Source: an uncultured Paracoccaceae bacterium (lineage in GTDB: Bacteria; Pseudomonadota; Alphaproteobacteria; Rhodobacterales; Rhodobacteraceae). From it: a DNA stretch of 64,000 nucleotides. The stretch's first letter is position 1. Every line of letters starts with the position of its first letter. Of this stretch, positions 29,127-38,763 are shown in pieces. Location: positions 114,456 through 178,455 of the forward strand of contig CANKVU010000006.1 in NCBI GenBank assembly GCA_947487205.1, read 5' to 3'. The translations under genes were made by a program, and so were the position numbers. A model generated the notes under the pieces. It saw nothing but the letters and a program-made list of their open reading frames with translations, did no database searches and was not told where the DNA came from.

Positions 29127-30284
29127 TTAACGGTTTTGTTGCAAATCTGCGTCCATTGCCCCCGCGCCCGGCTCTTGCGTCACATCATGTGCGTATAGCC
29201 AGTCGAAGCGGCGCGGCAGGACGCCCGGCGCCACCCGGCCCACTGCGCGCAGCCCCGCATGGGCCACGTGGCGGACCGGTCCGCGCAGATGGTAGGATCG
29301 CGCATTCGCCGCCGCGGCCCCGATGGCGCGCACCACGCGCGGGCGCCGCGCAGCCTGCCAGGCGGGCAGGTCGCCCGCGTCGAGGGCGGCGGCCAGCGTC
29401 CACGCATCTTCGAGCGCCAGGTTCGCGCCCTGGGCGAGGAAGGGCAGGGTGGGATGTGCCGCATCGCCCAGAAGCGCGATCTTCCGGCCGTGCCAGCGGT
29501 CGGCTACCGGATGGAGGAAGAGGCCCCAGATATGGACGTGATCGGCCGCGGCCAGGTGATCGCGCGCCGCCGCGAAGCCCGCGAAGGCCGCGCGGAAGGC
29601 GTCCGGGTTCCCGGGGATGTGCCAGCCCTCGGCGGTCCACGCGGCCCGTTCCTCCACCCCGACCATGTTCACCCGATCCCCTGCCAGCGGGTAGCGGACG
29701 AGGTGCCGGCCCGGCCCCATGTCGACCCGGGCCTCGGGCGCGAGCCCGCCCGGAACGATGGTGCGCCACGCGACCTGGCCGGTGAAGGTCGCGGCGGCGG
29801 GCCCGTTCAGCACCGGCCGGACCCGGGAGCGGATCCCGTCGGCCCCCACGACGAAATCCGTGTCCATCTCTCCGTTCGCGAGGGTGATCTGCGCCCGCGC
29901 GCCGTCTTCCACGCCAAGGACGCGGCTGCCGAGCGAAATGCGGACATCCCGCGCGCGCGCGGCCTCGGCAAGGATGGCGACGAGGTCGGCGCGATGGAGA
30001 AGACGGAAGGGCGCCCCGCCCAGATCCATGCGGACCACCTCCCGCCCGCGCGCACCGTCTGCCAGGACTACGGTCCGCGTGGCGATCCCGGCCGCGTCGA
30101 TCGCGGGGCCGAGCCCCAGCGCGGCAAGGACGCGATAGCCGTTCGGGCTGATCTGAAGGCCCGCGCCGGCCTCGGTCAGGGCGGGGGCCTGCTCGATCAC
30201 GTGGACGCGCGCTCCCCGCGCCGCCAGCGCCAGCGCGGAGGCAAGCCCGCCGATCCCCGCACCGATGATGGTCACGTCACGCAT
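29127..30284 (-). CDS. FAD-dependent monooxygenase, salicylate-hydroxylase-like
   Basis: A 385-residue class A flavoprotein monooxygenase. MRDVTIIGAGIGGLASALAL is the Rossmann GxGxxG for FAD; GADGIRSRVRP is the DG motif binding FAD and NADPH; LGDAAHPTLPFLAQGANLALED is the GD motif and helix. This is the pattern of 3- and 6-hydroxybenzoate and salicylate hydroxylases, but also of enzymes from other pathways, so the substrate is open. ATG 30284 places the FAD motif at the N-terminus. No ring-cleavage gene is adjacent. Confidence 0.88.
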   Translation of the reverse strand: MRDVTIIGAGIGGLASALALAARGARVHVIEQAPALTEAGAGLQISPNGYRVLAALGLGPAIDAAGIATRTVVLADGARGREVVRMDLGGAPFRLLHRADLVAILAEAARARDVRISLGSRVLGVEDGARAQITLANGEMDTDFVVGADGIRSRVRPVLNGPAAATFTGQVAWRTIVPGGLAPEARVDMGPGRHLVRYPLAGDRVNMVGVEERAAWTAEGWHIPGNPDAFRAAFAGFAAARDHLAAADHVHIWGLFLHPVADRWHGRKIALLGDAAHPTLPFLAQGANLALEDAWTLAAALDAGDLPAWQAARRPRVVRAIGAAAANARSYHLRGPVRHVAHAGLRAVGRVAPGVLPRRFDWLYAHDVTQEPGAGAMDADLQQNR

Positions 30285-30323
30285 GGCCGTCCCCTTGCGG
30301 GGCCCCAAGCGGCCCGGCGTGGA

Positions 30324-30746
30324 TCAATCTTCGCGGTGCACCTTCTCGCGGCGCTCGTGGCGCTCCTGCGCCTCGAGGCTCAGGGTCGCGATCGGCCGGG
30401 CGTCGAGCCGCTTGAGCGAGATCGGCTCACCGGTGACCTCGCAATAGCCGTACTCGCCATTCTCGATGCGCCGCAGGGCGGCGTCGATCTTTGCCACGAG
30501 CTTGCGCTGCCGGTCCCGGGTGCGCAGCTCGATGGCGCGATCGGTTTCCTCGCTGGCGCGGTCGGCCACGTCGGGAATGTTGCGGGTCCCATCCTGCAGC
30601 CCGGTGATGGTGGAGCGGCTCTCGTCCAGAAGGTCGCCGCGCCAATCCTGCAGCTTGCGACGAAAATATTCGAGCTGGCGACCGTTCATGAACGGTTCGT
30701 CTTCGGCGGGCCGGTAATCGTCCGGCAGGAACATCTCGACCTTCAT
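30324..30746 (-). CDS. dksA: RNA polymerase-binding factor DksA
   Basis: A 140-residue transcription factor that reaches through the RNA polymerase secondary channel and works with ppGpp. The coiled-coil tip keeps the key D59-x-x-D62-x-A64 motif. In the zinc-finger region only C102 of the usual four cysteines remains (GYCEVTGEP, then TLSLEAQ in place of the second pair), as I know for other alphaproteobacterial DksA. ATG 30746 gives the normal length. It diverges from moxR. Confidence 0.92.
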   Translation of the reverse strand: MKVEMFLPDDYRPAEDEPFMNGRQLEYFRRKLQDWRGDLLDESRSTITGLQDGTRNIPDVADRASEETDRAIELRTRDRQRKLVAKIDAALRRIENGEYGYCEVTGEPISLKRLDARPIATLSLEAQERHERREKVHRED

Positions 30747-30922
30747 AATACCTTGCACTCCCCTGTGGTGCGGGCGTGCTTCCCGCACGATCCTCATTAT
30801 TCCACTGGCCGCGCAATAGCTCAGCGCCCCAGACTTGTCACGTCTCATCTGGTGCGCCTTGTGGTGGTGCAGCGCGCTCCATATGGTCGCGCCCGACGCC
30901 CCCGAGACCCGCGGAGAAACCC

Positions 30923-31765
30923 ATGAAGTTCGCCTCCACCGACCGCTACGTCGCCACCCGGGACCTCGAGGTCGCGGTCAATGCCGCCATCGCGTTGGAG
31001 CGTCCGCTCCTGGTGAAGGGCGAACCGGGGACGGGCAAGACCGAGCTCGCCCGCCAGGTCAGCGACAGCCTCGGCCTGCGGATGATCGAGTGGCACGTGA
31101 AATCGACCACGCGGGCGCAGCAGGGACTTTATGAATACGACGCCGTGAGCCGCCTGCGCGACAGTCAGCTTGGCGACGAGCGCGTGCACGACGTGGCCAA
31201 TTACATCCGCAAGGGCAAGCTGTGGGAGGCGTTCGACGCCGGCGAGCGGGTGGTGCTGCTGATCGACGAGATCGACAAGGCCGACATCGAGTTCCCGAAC
31301 GACCTTCTGCAGGAACTCGACCGGATGGAGTTCCACGTCTACGAGACAGGCGAGACGGTGCGCGCCCGCCAGCGCCCCATCGTGGTGATCACCTCGAACA
31401 ACGAGAAGGAACTGCCCGACGCGTTCCTGCGCCGGTGCTTCTTCCACTTCATCCGGTTCCCGGACATGGAGACGTTGAAGCGTATCGTCGCGGTGCATCA
31501 TCCCGGCATCAAGGAGCAGCTTCTTACCGCCGCGCTGACGCAGTTCTACGAGATCCGCGAGCAGCCGGGGTTGAAGAAGAAGCCGTCGACCTCTGAGGTG
31601 ATCGACTGGCTGAAGCTGCTCTTGGCCGAGGACCTGAGCGCCGCCGACCTCGCCCGGGAGGGCGCCGACGCGCTGCCGAAGCTGCACGGCGCGCTCCTGA
31701 AGAACGAGCAGGACGTGCATCTCTTCGAGCGGCTGGCCTTCATGGCCCGCCGGCAGGGCCGATGA
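30923..31765 (+). CDS. MoxR-family AAA+ ATPase
   Basis: A 280-residue ATPase with Walker A GEPGTGKT (residues 33-40), Walker B VVLLIDEIDKAD and a sensor VVITSNNEKELPDAFLRR. The MoxR group acts with VWA proteins to mature or remodel protein complexes. The matching CoxE-like VWA gene is at 23398, separated by about 6 kb of unrelated genes. ATG 30923 starts MKFASTDRYVATRDLE, the family N-terminus. Overlaps the next gene by ATGA. Confidence 0.92.
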   Translation: MKFASTDRYVATRDLEVAVNAAIALERPLLVKGEPGTGKTELARQVSDSLGLRMIEWHVKSTTRAQQGLYEYDAVSRLRDSQLGDERVHDVANYIRKGKLWEAFDAGERVVLLIDEIDKADIEFPNDLLQELDRMEFHVYETGETVRARQRPIVVITSNNEKELPDAFLRRCFFHFIRFPDMETLKRIVAVHHPGIKEQLLTAALTQFYEIREQPGLKKKPSTSEVIDWLKLLLAEDLSAADLAREGADALPKLHGALLKNEQDVHLFERLAFMARRQGR

Positions 31766-32196
31766 GCGCGATCCGGGCGGTGGCGCCCGGCGACCGCGCG
31801 GCATGGGAGCGGCTCTGGCGCGGATATCTCGACTTCTACGGCACGGTGCTGCCCGAGGAGGTGTTCGACGCGCAATGGTCCCGCCTGATGGCGTCCGATA
31901 CGGTCCGCGGCCTCGTGGCGGTGCGGGACGCGCGGCTGGCCGGCCTCGCGCACCTGGTCCTGCATGTCCATGGCTGGAAGACGACCCCGGTCTGCTATCT
32001 CCAGGATCTCTACGTCGATCCCGAAGCGCGCGGGGAGGGGCTGGGGCGCCAGTTGCTGGAGGCGGTCTACGGCGCCGCCGACGCGGCCGGGGCGCCCGAT
32101 GTCTACTGGCTGACGCAAAGCGGCAACGTTACCGCCCGGCGGCTCTACGACCGGGCCGGACGGCTGACGGATTTCATCAAGTACCAGCGGCGCTGA
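31762..32196 (+). CDS. GNAT-family N-acetyltransferase
   Basis: A 144-residue single-domain acetyltransferase. VCYLQDLYVDPEARGEGLGRQLLEAV contains strand 4 and the acetyl-CoA pyrophosphate loop R-G-E-G-L-G; WLTQSGNVTARRLYDRAG is the C-terminal motif. Coupled to moxR by a four-base overlap. Substrate unknown. Confidence 0.88.
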   Translation: MSAIRAVAPGDRAAWERLWRGYLDFYGTVLPEEVFDAQWSRLMASDTVRGLVAVRDARLAGLAHLVLHVHGWKTTPVCYLQDLYVDPEARGEGLGRQLLEAVYGAADAAGAPDVYWLTQSGNVTARRLYDRAGRLTDFIKYQRR

Positions 32197-32200
32197 CCGA

Positions 32201-32938
32201 TCAACCCCGCTCCTCGCCGACGAGGTCGCGCATCTCGTCGAGGGGCAGGTATCCGCGCACCAGTTGATCGCCGATCACGAAGGACGGCGTGCCCTGGATG
32301 CCGAGGGCCGAGCCCAGGCGATGCGCGTCGCCGATCCGCTGGGTGACCTCCGGGGCCGCCATCTCGTCGGAGATCGCCTCCCAGTCGAGGTCCTGCGCCT
32401 CGGCGAGCGCCTGCAGGCTCGTCTCGGTCACGTCGCCGCGCTCCGTCATCAGCGCATCGTGGACGGCCGCATAGGCCGCGTCGCCGGCGACGCGCTGGGT
32501 CGCGATGGCAAACCGGCTGGCCAGGAGCGATTGCTCGCCCAGGATCGGGAATTCCTTGACGACGAACCGGATGTTGCCATCGCTTTCCACCAGTTCGGCC
32601 ACTTCGGGAAAGGCGCGCCGGCAATAGCCGCAGCGGTAATCCATGAATTCGACCACGGTGATGTCGCCGTCGGGGTTGCCGCCGACCCAGGACGCATCGT
32701 CACCGAAGAGCGCGTCGGCATTCTCGGCGATCAGGTCGGCATCGGCGGCGACCTGCGCCTCGGCCTCCCGGCTTTCCAGTACCTGGATCGCCTCCATCAG
32801 CACGTCGGGGTGGTCCAGAAGGTAGGCGCGCACCTCGTCGCGAAAGGCCTGCCGCTCGGCATCCGACATCGCGCCGATATCGAAGGCCAGGGCCGGCGCG
32901 GCGGCGAAGGTCAGGGCGAGGGCGAGGGGCTTCAGCAT
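32201..32938 (-). CDS. DsbA-family periplasmic thiol oxidoreductase
   Basis: A 245-residue exported thioredoxin-fold protein of the DsbA/ScsC-like (BdbD) group. Signal MLKPLALALTFAAAPALA is followed by an N-terminal helical region (residues 20-85), then the active site DYRCGYCRRAF (C103-G-Y-C106) and the cis-proline loop GTPSFVIG. The CGYC dipeptide and N-terminal extension resemble ScsC/copper-stress oxidoreductases. Its stop faces that of the GNAT gene with only four bases between. Confidence 0.88.
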   Translation of the reverse strand: MLKPLALALTFAAAPALAFDIGAMSDAERQAFRDEVRAYLLDHPDVLMEAIQVLESREAEAQVAADADLIAENADALFGDDASWVGGNPDGDITVVEFMDYRCGYCRRAFPEVAELVESDGNIRFVVKEFPILGEQSLLASRFAIATQRVAGDAAYAAVHDALMTERGDVTETSLQALAEAQDLDWEAISDEMAAPEVTQRIGDAHRLGSALGIQGTPSFVIGDQLVRGYLPLDEMRDLVGEERG

Positions 32939-33071
32939 GGGCGGCTCCTGTGGGGGATCGGCGCGACCCTGCGGCAGCGTGGCCCGCTCCGCAAGGCCGT
33001 TGGCCGGAACGTGATTGACGCTCCGCAAGCGGCGGGGCAGTCGGGGCACGGGGAACACAGGGAGCCGGGAC

Positions 33072-34211
33072 ATGCGGACATCGTCGCGCGGGCAGGTCGA
33101 TCCGTTCATCGTCATGGACGTGATGGAACGCGCCCGGGCCGCAGAGGCGGCAGGACGCCACATCGTCCACATGGAGGTGGGGCAGCCCGCCACCCCCGCG
33201 CCCGCGGGCGCCCGCGCGGCGTTGGCGGCCGCGATGGCGTCCGAGCCGCTGGGCTACACCGTGGCGCTCGGCCTGCCCGACCTGCGGGCGCGCATCGCAC
33301 GGCATTACCGCGATTGGCACGGGGTCGACCTCGACCCCGCGCGGGTGGTGGTGACGGCCGGGGCCTCGGCGGGGTTCGTGCTGGCCTTCACCGCGCTCTT
33401 CGAGGCGGGACAGAAGGTCGGCCTAGGCCTGCCGGGATACCCGTCCTACCGCCACATCCTGAAGGCCCTTAGCCTGGAGGCGGCGGGGATCGAAACCGCG
33501 ATGGAAGACCGGTTCCAGCCCCGCCCCGACCAGGTTGGCGCGGATCTCGACGGGCTCATCCTGGCCTCGCCGTCGAACCCCGCGGGGACGATGCTCGACC
33601 GCGCGGCGCTGTCATCCCTCGTCCAGGCCTGCCGGGAGCGGGACGTGGCGCTGATCTCCGACGAGATCTATCACGGCCTTCACTACGACCGCCCCGCGGT
33701 CAGCGCGCTGGAGATCACCGACGACGCCTACGTGATCAATTCCTTTTCCAAGTACTTTTCCATGACCGGATGGCGGGTCGGCTGGATGGTGGTTCCGCCC
33801 GATCACGTTCGCATCGTGGAACGGCTGGCGCAGAACATGTTCATCTGCCCGTCCCATGCAAGCCAGGTCGCGGCACAGGCCGCTTTCGAATGCGGCCCCG
33901 AACTCGAGGCGAACCTGTCCCTCTACCGCGCGAACCGTCAGATGATGATCGAGGGGCTCGGTGCCGCCGGGTTCCCGCGCTTCGCACCGCCGGACGGGGC
34001 GTTCTACGTCTATGCCGATGCGAGCCATCTCGGGGCCGACAGCCTCGACCTGTCGGCGCGGATCCTCGACGAGGCCGGCGTCGCCGTGACCCCGGGGCTG
34101 GATTTCGATCCGGCGCGCGGGAATACCATGCTGCGTCTCTCCTATGCGGGCGCGGGGGACGAGATCGCGGAGGGGCTCGACCGGCTGGCCCGCTGGGCGA
34201 ATGGCCGGTGA
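33072..34211 (+). CDS. PLP-dependent aminotransferase, class I/II
   Basis: A 379-residue fold-type I aminotransferase. The PLP lysine is K227 in NSFSKYFSMTGWRVGW; SPSNPAGTM, ISDEIYHGLHY (Asp and Tyr that hold the cofactor) and the C-terminal RLSYA are present. Close to aspartate/valine-pyruvate type enzymes; amino-acid specificity cannot be told. ATG 33072 with GGAG upstream. Confidence 0.9.
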   Translation: MRTSSRGQVDPFIVMDVMERARAAEAAGRHIVHMEVGQPATPAPAGARAALAAAMASEPLGYTVALGLPDLRARIARHYRDWHGVDLDPARVVVTAGASAGFVLAFTALFEAGQKVGLGLPGYPSYRHILKALSLEAAGIETAMEDRFQPRPDQVGADLDGLILASPSNPAGTMLDRAALSSLVQACRERDVALISDEIYHGLHYDRPAVSALEITDDAYVINSFSKYFSMTGWRVGWMVVPPDHVRIVERLAQNMFICPSHASQVAAQAAFECGPELEANLSLYRANRQMMIEGLGAAGFPRFAPPDGAFYVYADASHLGADSLDLSARILDEAGVAVTPGLDFDPARGNTMLRLSYAGAGDEIAEGLDRLARWANGR

Positions 34212-34292
34212 GCGGTCTTTCGGGATCGGCGAAAACTTGCTAACGTCGGCGCCAAGGGAAGCGGCAGTCTTCGCAGCGAGCACGGGGCGCGG

Positions 34293-34793
34293 GTGATGTT
34301 TGGGAAAATGGCTCTCGGCCTCTTGGTCCTGCTCTGGCTGGCCCCGCCGGTGGCCGCGCGGGAACCCTCGGAGCCGGCCGCGCTGGATGGCGGCCTGAGC
34401 CGGATCGAGGATTTCGGCGCCGATCTGCGGATCGAACTGGCATTGTCGCGTCCGGTTCCATGGCGGCTCTACATGCTCGACGCGCCGCGCCGGCTGGTTC
34501 TGGCCTTCGACGGGTTGACCCTCGAAGAGGCGGAACTCTCCGCTATCGTCGAGTCCGATGGCGTGGCGGGCATCGGGGTGGAACCCGGGGCGCAGACCGG
34601 CTGGCAGCACCTCGTGGTGACTTTGAGCCTGCCGCTGCGGATCGAGACCGCGGGCCTGACCGATGCCGGCGAGGGCGCGGTCCTCAAGTTGCAGCTGGCC
34701 CCGACGAGCGCCGCGGAATTCTCGCGCCTGGCCGCCCCCGCGCCGACCGGGCCGCGGCCCACCCGGCGGATCGTCACCGATATCGCGCCCTGA
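34293..34793 (+). CDS. AMIN-domain protein, N-terminal remnant of a cell-wall amidase
   Basis: A 166-residue exported protein with signal MALGLLVLLWLAPPVAA and one AMIN domain (about 35-135: DLRIELALSRPVPWRLYMLD, RRLVLAFDG). In related Rhodobacterales the gene directly before PBP1A encodes N-acetylmuramoyl-L-alanine amidase: signal, AMIN, then a catalytic Amidase_3 domain starting VVLDPGHGG. Here the frame stops after the linker (TRRIVTDIAP) and none of the catalytic zinc motifs appears in any frame before PBP1A starts 117 bases later. It therefore lacks about 230 residues. It could still bind peptidoglycan. The synteny is from general knowledge. Confidence 0.75.
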   Translation: MMFGKMALGLLVLLWLAPPVAAREPSEPAALDGGLSRIEDFGADLRIELALSRPVPWRLYMLDAPRRLVLAFDGLTLEEAELSAIVESDGVAGIGVEPGAQTGWQHLVVTLSLPLRIETAGLTDAGEGAVLKLQLAPTSAAEFSRLAAPAPTGPRPTRRIVTDIAP

Positions 34794-34910
34794 ACCTCGG
34801 ATCACAGCGCCGTGTGACAGGCGCTTTTCGGCGATCCGCTTTTGATCTATGCGCCCGGCCGCGCTAGACACGGGCGCAATCCGCCGCAGCCCGCGAAGGG
34901 GACCCGCCTC

Positions 34911-37412
34911 GTGATCCGTGCCCTCCTGTCCGTTATCGGTGGTCTCTTCACCCTCGTCACGATGGGTCTGCTCGCCGCCGCCCTGTCGGTGGGGGCCGTC
35001 TTCTGGATCTACGGGCGCGACCTTCCGGACACCGACCAGCTGGCGCGCTACCAGCCGCCGACGATCAGCCGGATCTATTCGGCGGAGGGCCGGATCATCG
35101 ACGAATTCGCCGAGGAGCGTCGGCTTTTCACCCCGGCATCCGAGATCCCCGACCTCGTCAAGCACGCCTTCATCTCGGCCGAGGACAAGAACTTCTACAA
35201 CCACCAGGGCTACGATCCCCGCGGCATGGTGGCCGCGGCCCTGGACGCGGCGACCGGGAACGGGGTGCGCGGTGCCTCCACCATCACCCAGCAGGTGATG
35301 AAGAATTTCCTCCTCGGCGGCGAGCGGTCGGCCGAGCGCAAGGTCAAGGAACTGATCCTCGCCGCCCGGATCGAGGAGACGCTGGACAAGGACAAGATCC
35401 TCGAACTCTACCTCAACGAGATCTTCCTGGGCCAGAACAGCTATGGCGTGACCGCGGCGGCGCAAAGCTATTTCAACAAGTCGCTGTCGGAACTCCGCCC
35501 CGAGGAAGCCGCCTATCTCGCCTCTTTGCCCAAGGCGCCGTCGAACTATCACCCTGTCCGCGACGAGGAGCGCGCCATCACCCGGCGCAACTTCGTCCTC
35601 CGCGAGATGTTCGAGAACGGCTACCTCTCGGAGGCGGCGTATCGAGCCGCGCGGGTGGCGCCCCTGCAGAGCGTACAGGGCGGCGATTTCGAAAGCTTCC
35701 GCGCCCAGCTTCCGCCCCGAGACTATTTCACCGACGAGATCCGCCGGCAGCTCAGCCGCGATTATGGCGAGGGCGAACTCTTCGGCGGCGGCATGTCGGT
35801 CCGCGCGACCATCGACCCGGAGCTGCAGAAGGTGGCGGCGCAGTCGTTGCAGCAGGCGCTCGAGGAATACGATCGCAGCCTCGGCCGCTGGCGCGGCACC
35901 GGCAAGTCGATCCCCGAGGCGGACCTGGAGTCCTGGCAGCGCGCCTTGCCGCGGGTCGACGTCGCGCGCGACATCGACCTCGGCAATCGATGGACGCCGG
36001 CGGTGGTACTCGAAATCGCCGACCAGAGCCTGCGCCTCGGAGTCGAGGGTGAAGGCGAGGCAGAAGTTCCGCGCGCGGACATCTCTTGGTTGAAAGGCGA
36101 TTTCTTCGACAATTTCGAGCGTGGCGACGTGGTCCATGTCCGGGCGATGACATCGGACGCGGACGGCAGCTTCGTGCGCTGGACCTTGCGTCAGGTGCCC
36201 GAGGTCGAAGGCGCCTTCATGGCGATGGACGTGGAGACCGGCCGGGTGCTCGCCATTCAGGGCGGCTTTTCCTACCAGCATTCGGTCTTCAACCGCGCCA
36301 CGCAGGCCACGCGGCAGCCGGGGTCGAGCTTCAAGCCCTTCGTCTATGCCGCGGCGCTCGATTCCGGCTTTACCCCGGCGACGATCGTCGTGGACGCGCC
36401 GATCGAGATCAACACGCCGCAGGGCCTCTGGCGGCCCAAGAACTATTCCAACAAGTTCTACGGCCCGACCCCGCTGCGCACCGGTATCGAGCAATCCCGC
36501 AACCTGATGACCGTGCGCCTGGCGCAGGAGGTCGGCATGGACGTGGTGGCGAGCTATGCCGAGCGGTTCGGCGTCTACGACAACATGTCGACCTTCCTCG
36601 CCAATTCGCTCGGCTCCGAGGAGACGACGCTCTACAAGATGGTCGCCGCCTATTCGATGTTCGCCAATGGCGGCGAGCAGGTGGAGCCCACGCTCGTCGA
36701 CCGGGTCCAGGATCGCTGGGGAGAGACGGTCTATACCCACGATGCCCGCGACTGCCTCGATTGCGACGTGGCCGATCTGGAACCCGGACGTTCGCCCCGC
36801 ATCGTGTCGAACCGCAAGCGGGTGATGAACGCGATCACCGCCTACCAGCTCACCTCGATGATGAAGGGCGTGGTGGAGCGCGGGACGGCGCGCGGCGCCG
36901 TGAACCTGCCCGTTCCCGTCGCCGGCAAGACCGGGACGACGAACGACGCCAAGGACGTGTGGTTCATCGGCTTCACCTCCAACATCGCCGCGGGGTGCTA
37001 TATCGGCCACGATCAGCCGCGCAGCCTCGGGGCCCATGCCTCCGGCGGGGGGATGTGCGCGCCCGTCTTCAACCGCTTCATGCAGGTCGCGACCGAGAAG
37101 TACGGCGGCGGCCCGTTCGAGGTTCCGCCGGGCGGCAAGTTCATCAAGATCGACCGCTTCACCGGCGCGCGACTGTCGGATGACGCGGAGGGGCCGAATG
37201 TCGTCGCCGAGTATTTCCGCCTGGGCCAGGAGCCGATCTTCGGCATGACCTTCGACGGTGGCTTCGCCATGGGATCGAACCTGCCGCTGTTCCAGGAGGC
37301 GGGGCAATCCGCCTCCGCCGGCCAGCGGGTTCGCAACGGCAGCGGCCGCACGGTCACGATCCCCAAGCAGAAGGCGACGTTCGGGTCGATGAGTTCCGGC
37401 GGCCTTTACTGA
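34911..37412 (+). CDS. mrcA: Penicillin-binding protein 1A, bifunctional
   Basis: An 833-residue class A PBP. I use GTG 34911 ([19 protein letters not shown]), which puts one transmembrane helix at the N-terminus with AAGGGG upstream; the frame to 34842 has no ribosome site. Glycosyltransferase domain: [17 protein letters not shown] with the catalytic Glu, [12 protein letters not shown]. An OB-like insert follows, then the transpeptidase with S472-x-x-K475 (QPGSSFKPF) and K673-T-G-T. It builds peptidoglycan strands in the periplasm. Followed by prfB. Confidence 0.95.
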   Translation: MIRALLSVIGGLFTLVTMGLLAAALSVGAVFWIYGRDLPDTDQLARYQPPTISRIYSAEGRIIDEFAEERRLFTPASEIPDLVKHAFISAEDKNFYNHQGYDPRGMVAAALDAATGNGVRGASTITQQVMKNFLLGGERSAERKVKELILAARIEETLDKDKILELYLNEIFLGQNSYGVTAAAQSYFNKSLSELRPEEAAYLASLPKAPSNYHPVRDEERAITRRNFVLREMFENGYLSEAAYRAARVAPLQSVQGGDFESFRAQLPPRDYFTDEIRRQLSRDYGEGELFGGGMSVRATIDPELQKVAAQSLQQALEEYDRSLGRWRGTGKSIPEADLESWQRALPRVDVARDIDLGNRWTPAVVLEIADQSLRLGVEGEGEAEVPRADISWLKGDFFDNFERGDVVHVRAMTSDADGSFVRWTLRQVPEVEGAFMAMDVETGRVLAIQGGFSYQHSVFNRATQATRQPGSSFKPFVYAAALDSGFTPATIVVDAPIEINTPQGLWRPKNYSNKFYGPTPLRTGIEQSRNLMTVRLAQEVGMDVVASYAERFGVYDNMSTFLANSLGSEETTLYKMVAAYSMFANGGEQVEPTLVDRVQDRWGETVYTHDARDCLDCDVADLEPGRSPRIVSNRKRVMNAITAYQLTSMMKGVVERGTARGAVNLPVPVAGKTGTTNDAKDVWFIGFTSNIAAGCYIGHDQPRSLGAHASGGGMCAPVFNRFMQVATEKYGGGPFEVPPGGKFIKIDRFTGARLSDDAEGPNVVAEYFRLGQEPIFGMTFDGGFAMGSNLPLFQEAGQSASAGQRVRNGSGRTVTIPKQKATFGSMSSGGLY

Positions 37413-37515
37413 CCCGCACCGCGGCCACCGGCGGGTGCGGTCGGTCGTGGGCCCGCCTTGCCGTCCGCCCCGCGGATTGGTAGATCGCACGTCCAGACAT
37501 GTCCGGGAGCCCCCC

Positions 37516-38643
37516 ATGCGCGCAGAGTCACAATCGGCCGTCGACGCCATCGAGAAATCGCTGGAACTCCTTCGACAGCGCATGGACTACGAGACCGCGG
37601 CGTTCCGGCTGGAGGAATTCAACGCACGGGTCGAGGACCCGACGCTCTGGGACGATCCCGACAGTGCTCAGAAACTGATGCGGGAACGTCAGGCCCTGGT
37701 GGACGCGATGGAGCGCCATGACGCGATGGCACAGGAGCTCTCCGACAGCCGCGAGCTGATCGAGATGGGGGAGGCCGAGGGCGACGACGAGGTGGTGCGA
37801 GAGGCCGAGGCCGCGCTCCTGGCGCTCAGGGCGCGGGCGGGGTCTGCCGAGATCGAGGCCCTGCTGAACGGCGAGGCGGATTCCAACGACACCTTCCTGG
37901 AAATCAACGCCGGCGCCGGCGGGACCGAGTCCTGCGACTGGGCCAACATGCTGGCGCGGATGTATGTCCGCTGGGCGGAGAAGAAGGGCTACAAGGTCGA
38001 GTTGCAATCGGAGAGTGCGGGCGAGGAGGCGGGCATCAAGTCCGCCGCCTACAAGATCTCCGGCCACAACGCCTATGGCTGGCTGAAGACGGAATCGGGC
38101 GTCCACCGCCTCGTCCGGATCTCGCCCTATGACAGCGCGGCCCGGCGCCACACCTCGTTTTCCTCGGTCTGGGTCTATCCGGTGGTCGACGACAACATCG
38201 AGATCGAGGTGAACCCGGCCGACATCCGGATCGACACGTACCGATCCTCGGGCGCCGGCGGTCAGCACGTGAACACGACCGATTCCGCCGTGCGGATCAC
38301 GCACGAGCCGACGGGAATCGTCGTGACCAGCTCGGAAAAGTCGCAGCACCAGAACCGGGAGATCGCGATGAAGGCGCTGAAATCGCGCCTCTACCAGCAG
38401 GAACTGGACCGCCGGAACGCGGCGATCACCGAGGCGCACGAGCAGAAGGGCGAGGCCGGCTGGGGCAACCAGATCCGCTCCTACGTGCTGCAACCCTACC
38501 AGATGGTGAAGGACCTCCGCACCGGGGTGGAAACGTCGGACACGCAAGGGACGCTGAACGGCGATCTCGACCGGTTCATGGCCGCGACGCTGGCGCTCGA
38601 TGTCTCCGGCAAGAGCCGTGCCGAGGCGGCCGCCGAAGAGTGA
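37516..38643 (+). CDS. prfB: Peptide chain release factor 2
   Basis: A 375-residue factor that ends translation at UGA and [18 protein letters not shown] carries the G248-G249-Q250 tripeptide that triggers hydrolysis; the codon-recognition stretch is just ahead. The frame is continuous from ATG 37516: the in-frame UGA and frameshift site of E. coli prfB around codon 25 is absent, so no autoregulation by that route. Confidence 0.96.
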   Translation: MRAESQSAVDAIEKSLELLRQRMDYETAAFRLEEFNARVEDPTLWDDPDSAQKLMRERQALVDAMERHDAMAQELSDSRELIEMGEAEGDDEVVREAEAALLALRARAGSAEIEALLNGEADSNDTFLEINAGAGGTESCDWANMLARMYVRWAEKKGYKVELQSESAGEEAGIKSAAYKISGHNAYGWLKTESGVHRLVRISPYDSAARRHTSFSSVWVYPVVDDNIEIEVNPADIRIDTYRSSGAGGQHVNTTDSAVRITHEPTGIVVTSSEKSQHQNREIAMKALKSRLYQQELDRRNAAITEAHEQKGEAGWGNQIRSYVLQPYQMVKDLRTGVETSDTQGTLNGDLDRFMAATLALDVSGKSRAEAAAEE

Positions 38644-38763
38644 TGGCGCCGGCTTCGCCGCACCGGTCCTGTCGTCTTTGAAATCCGGATCGGTCGAGGC
38701 AGGCCGGGCCTGGTCTGTTTTCGAAACGCAGGTCGCCCCTATGCCGGCGGGGCGCCGCCGCCC

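Noticed and set aside
33612..37583. A 1323-residue open frame on the minus strand across PBP1A
   Set aside because: It is the antisense of the aminotransferase, AMIN, PBP1A region; in GC-rich coding DNA the complement frame often lacks stops. It has no domain and overlaps several real genes.
37516..37620. The programmed frameshift of prfB
   Set aside because: The frame is continuous and lacks the in-frame UGA after a CUU codon found in E. coli.
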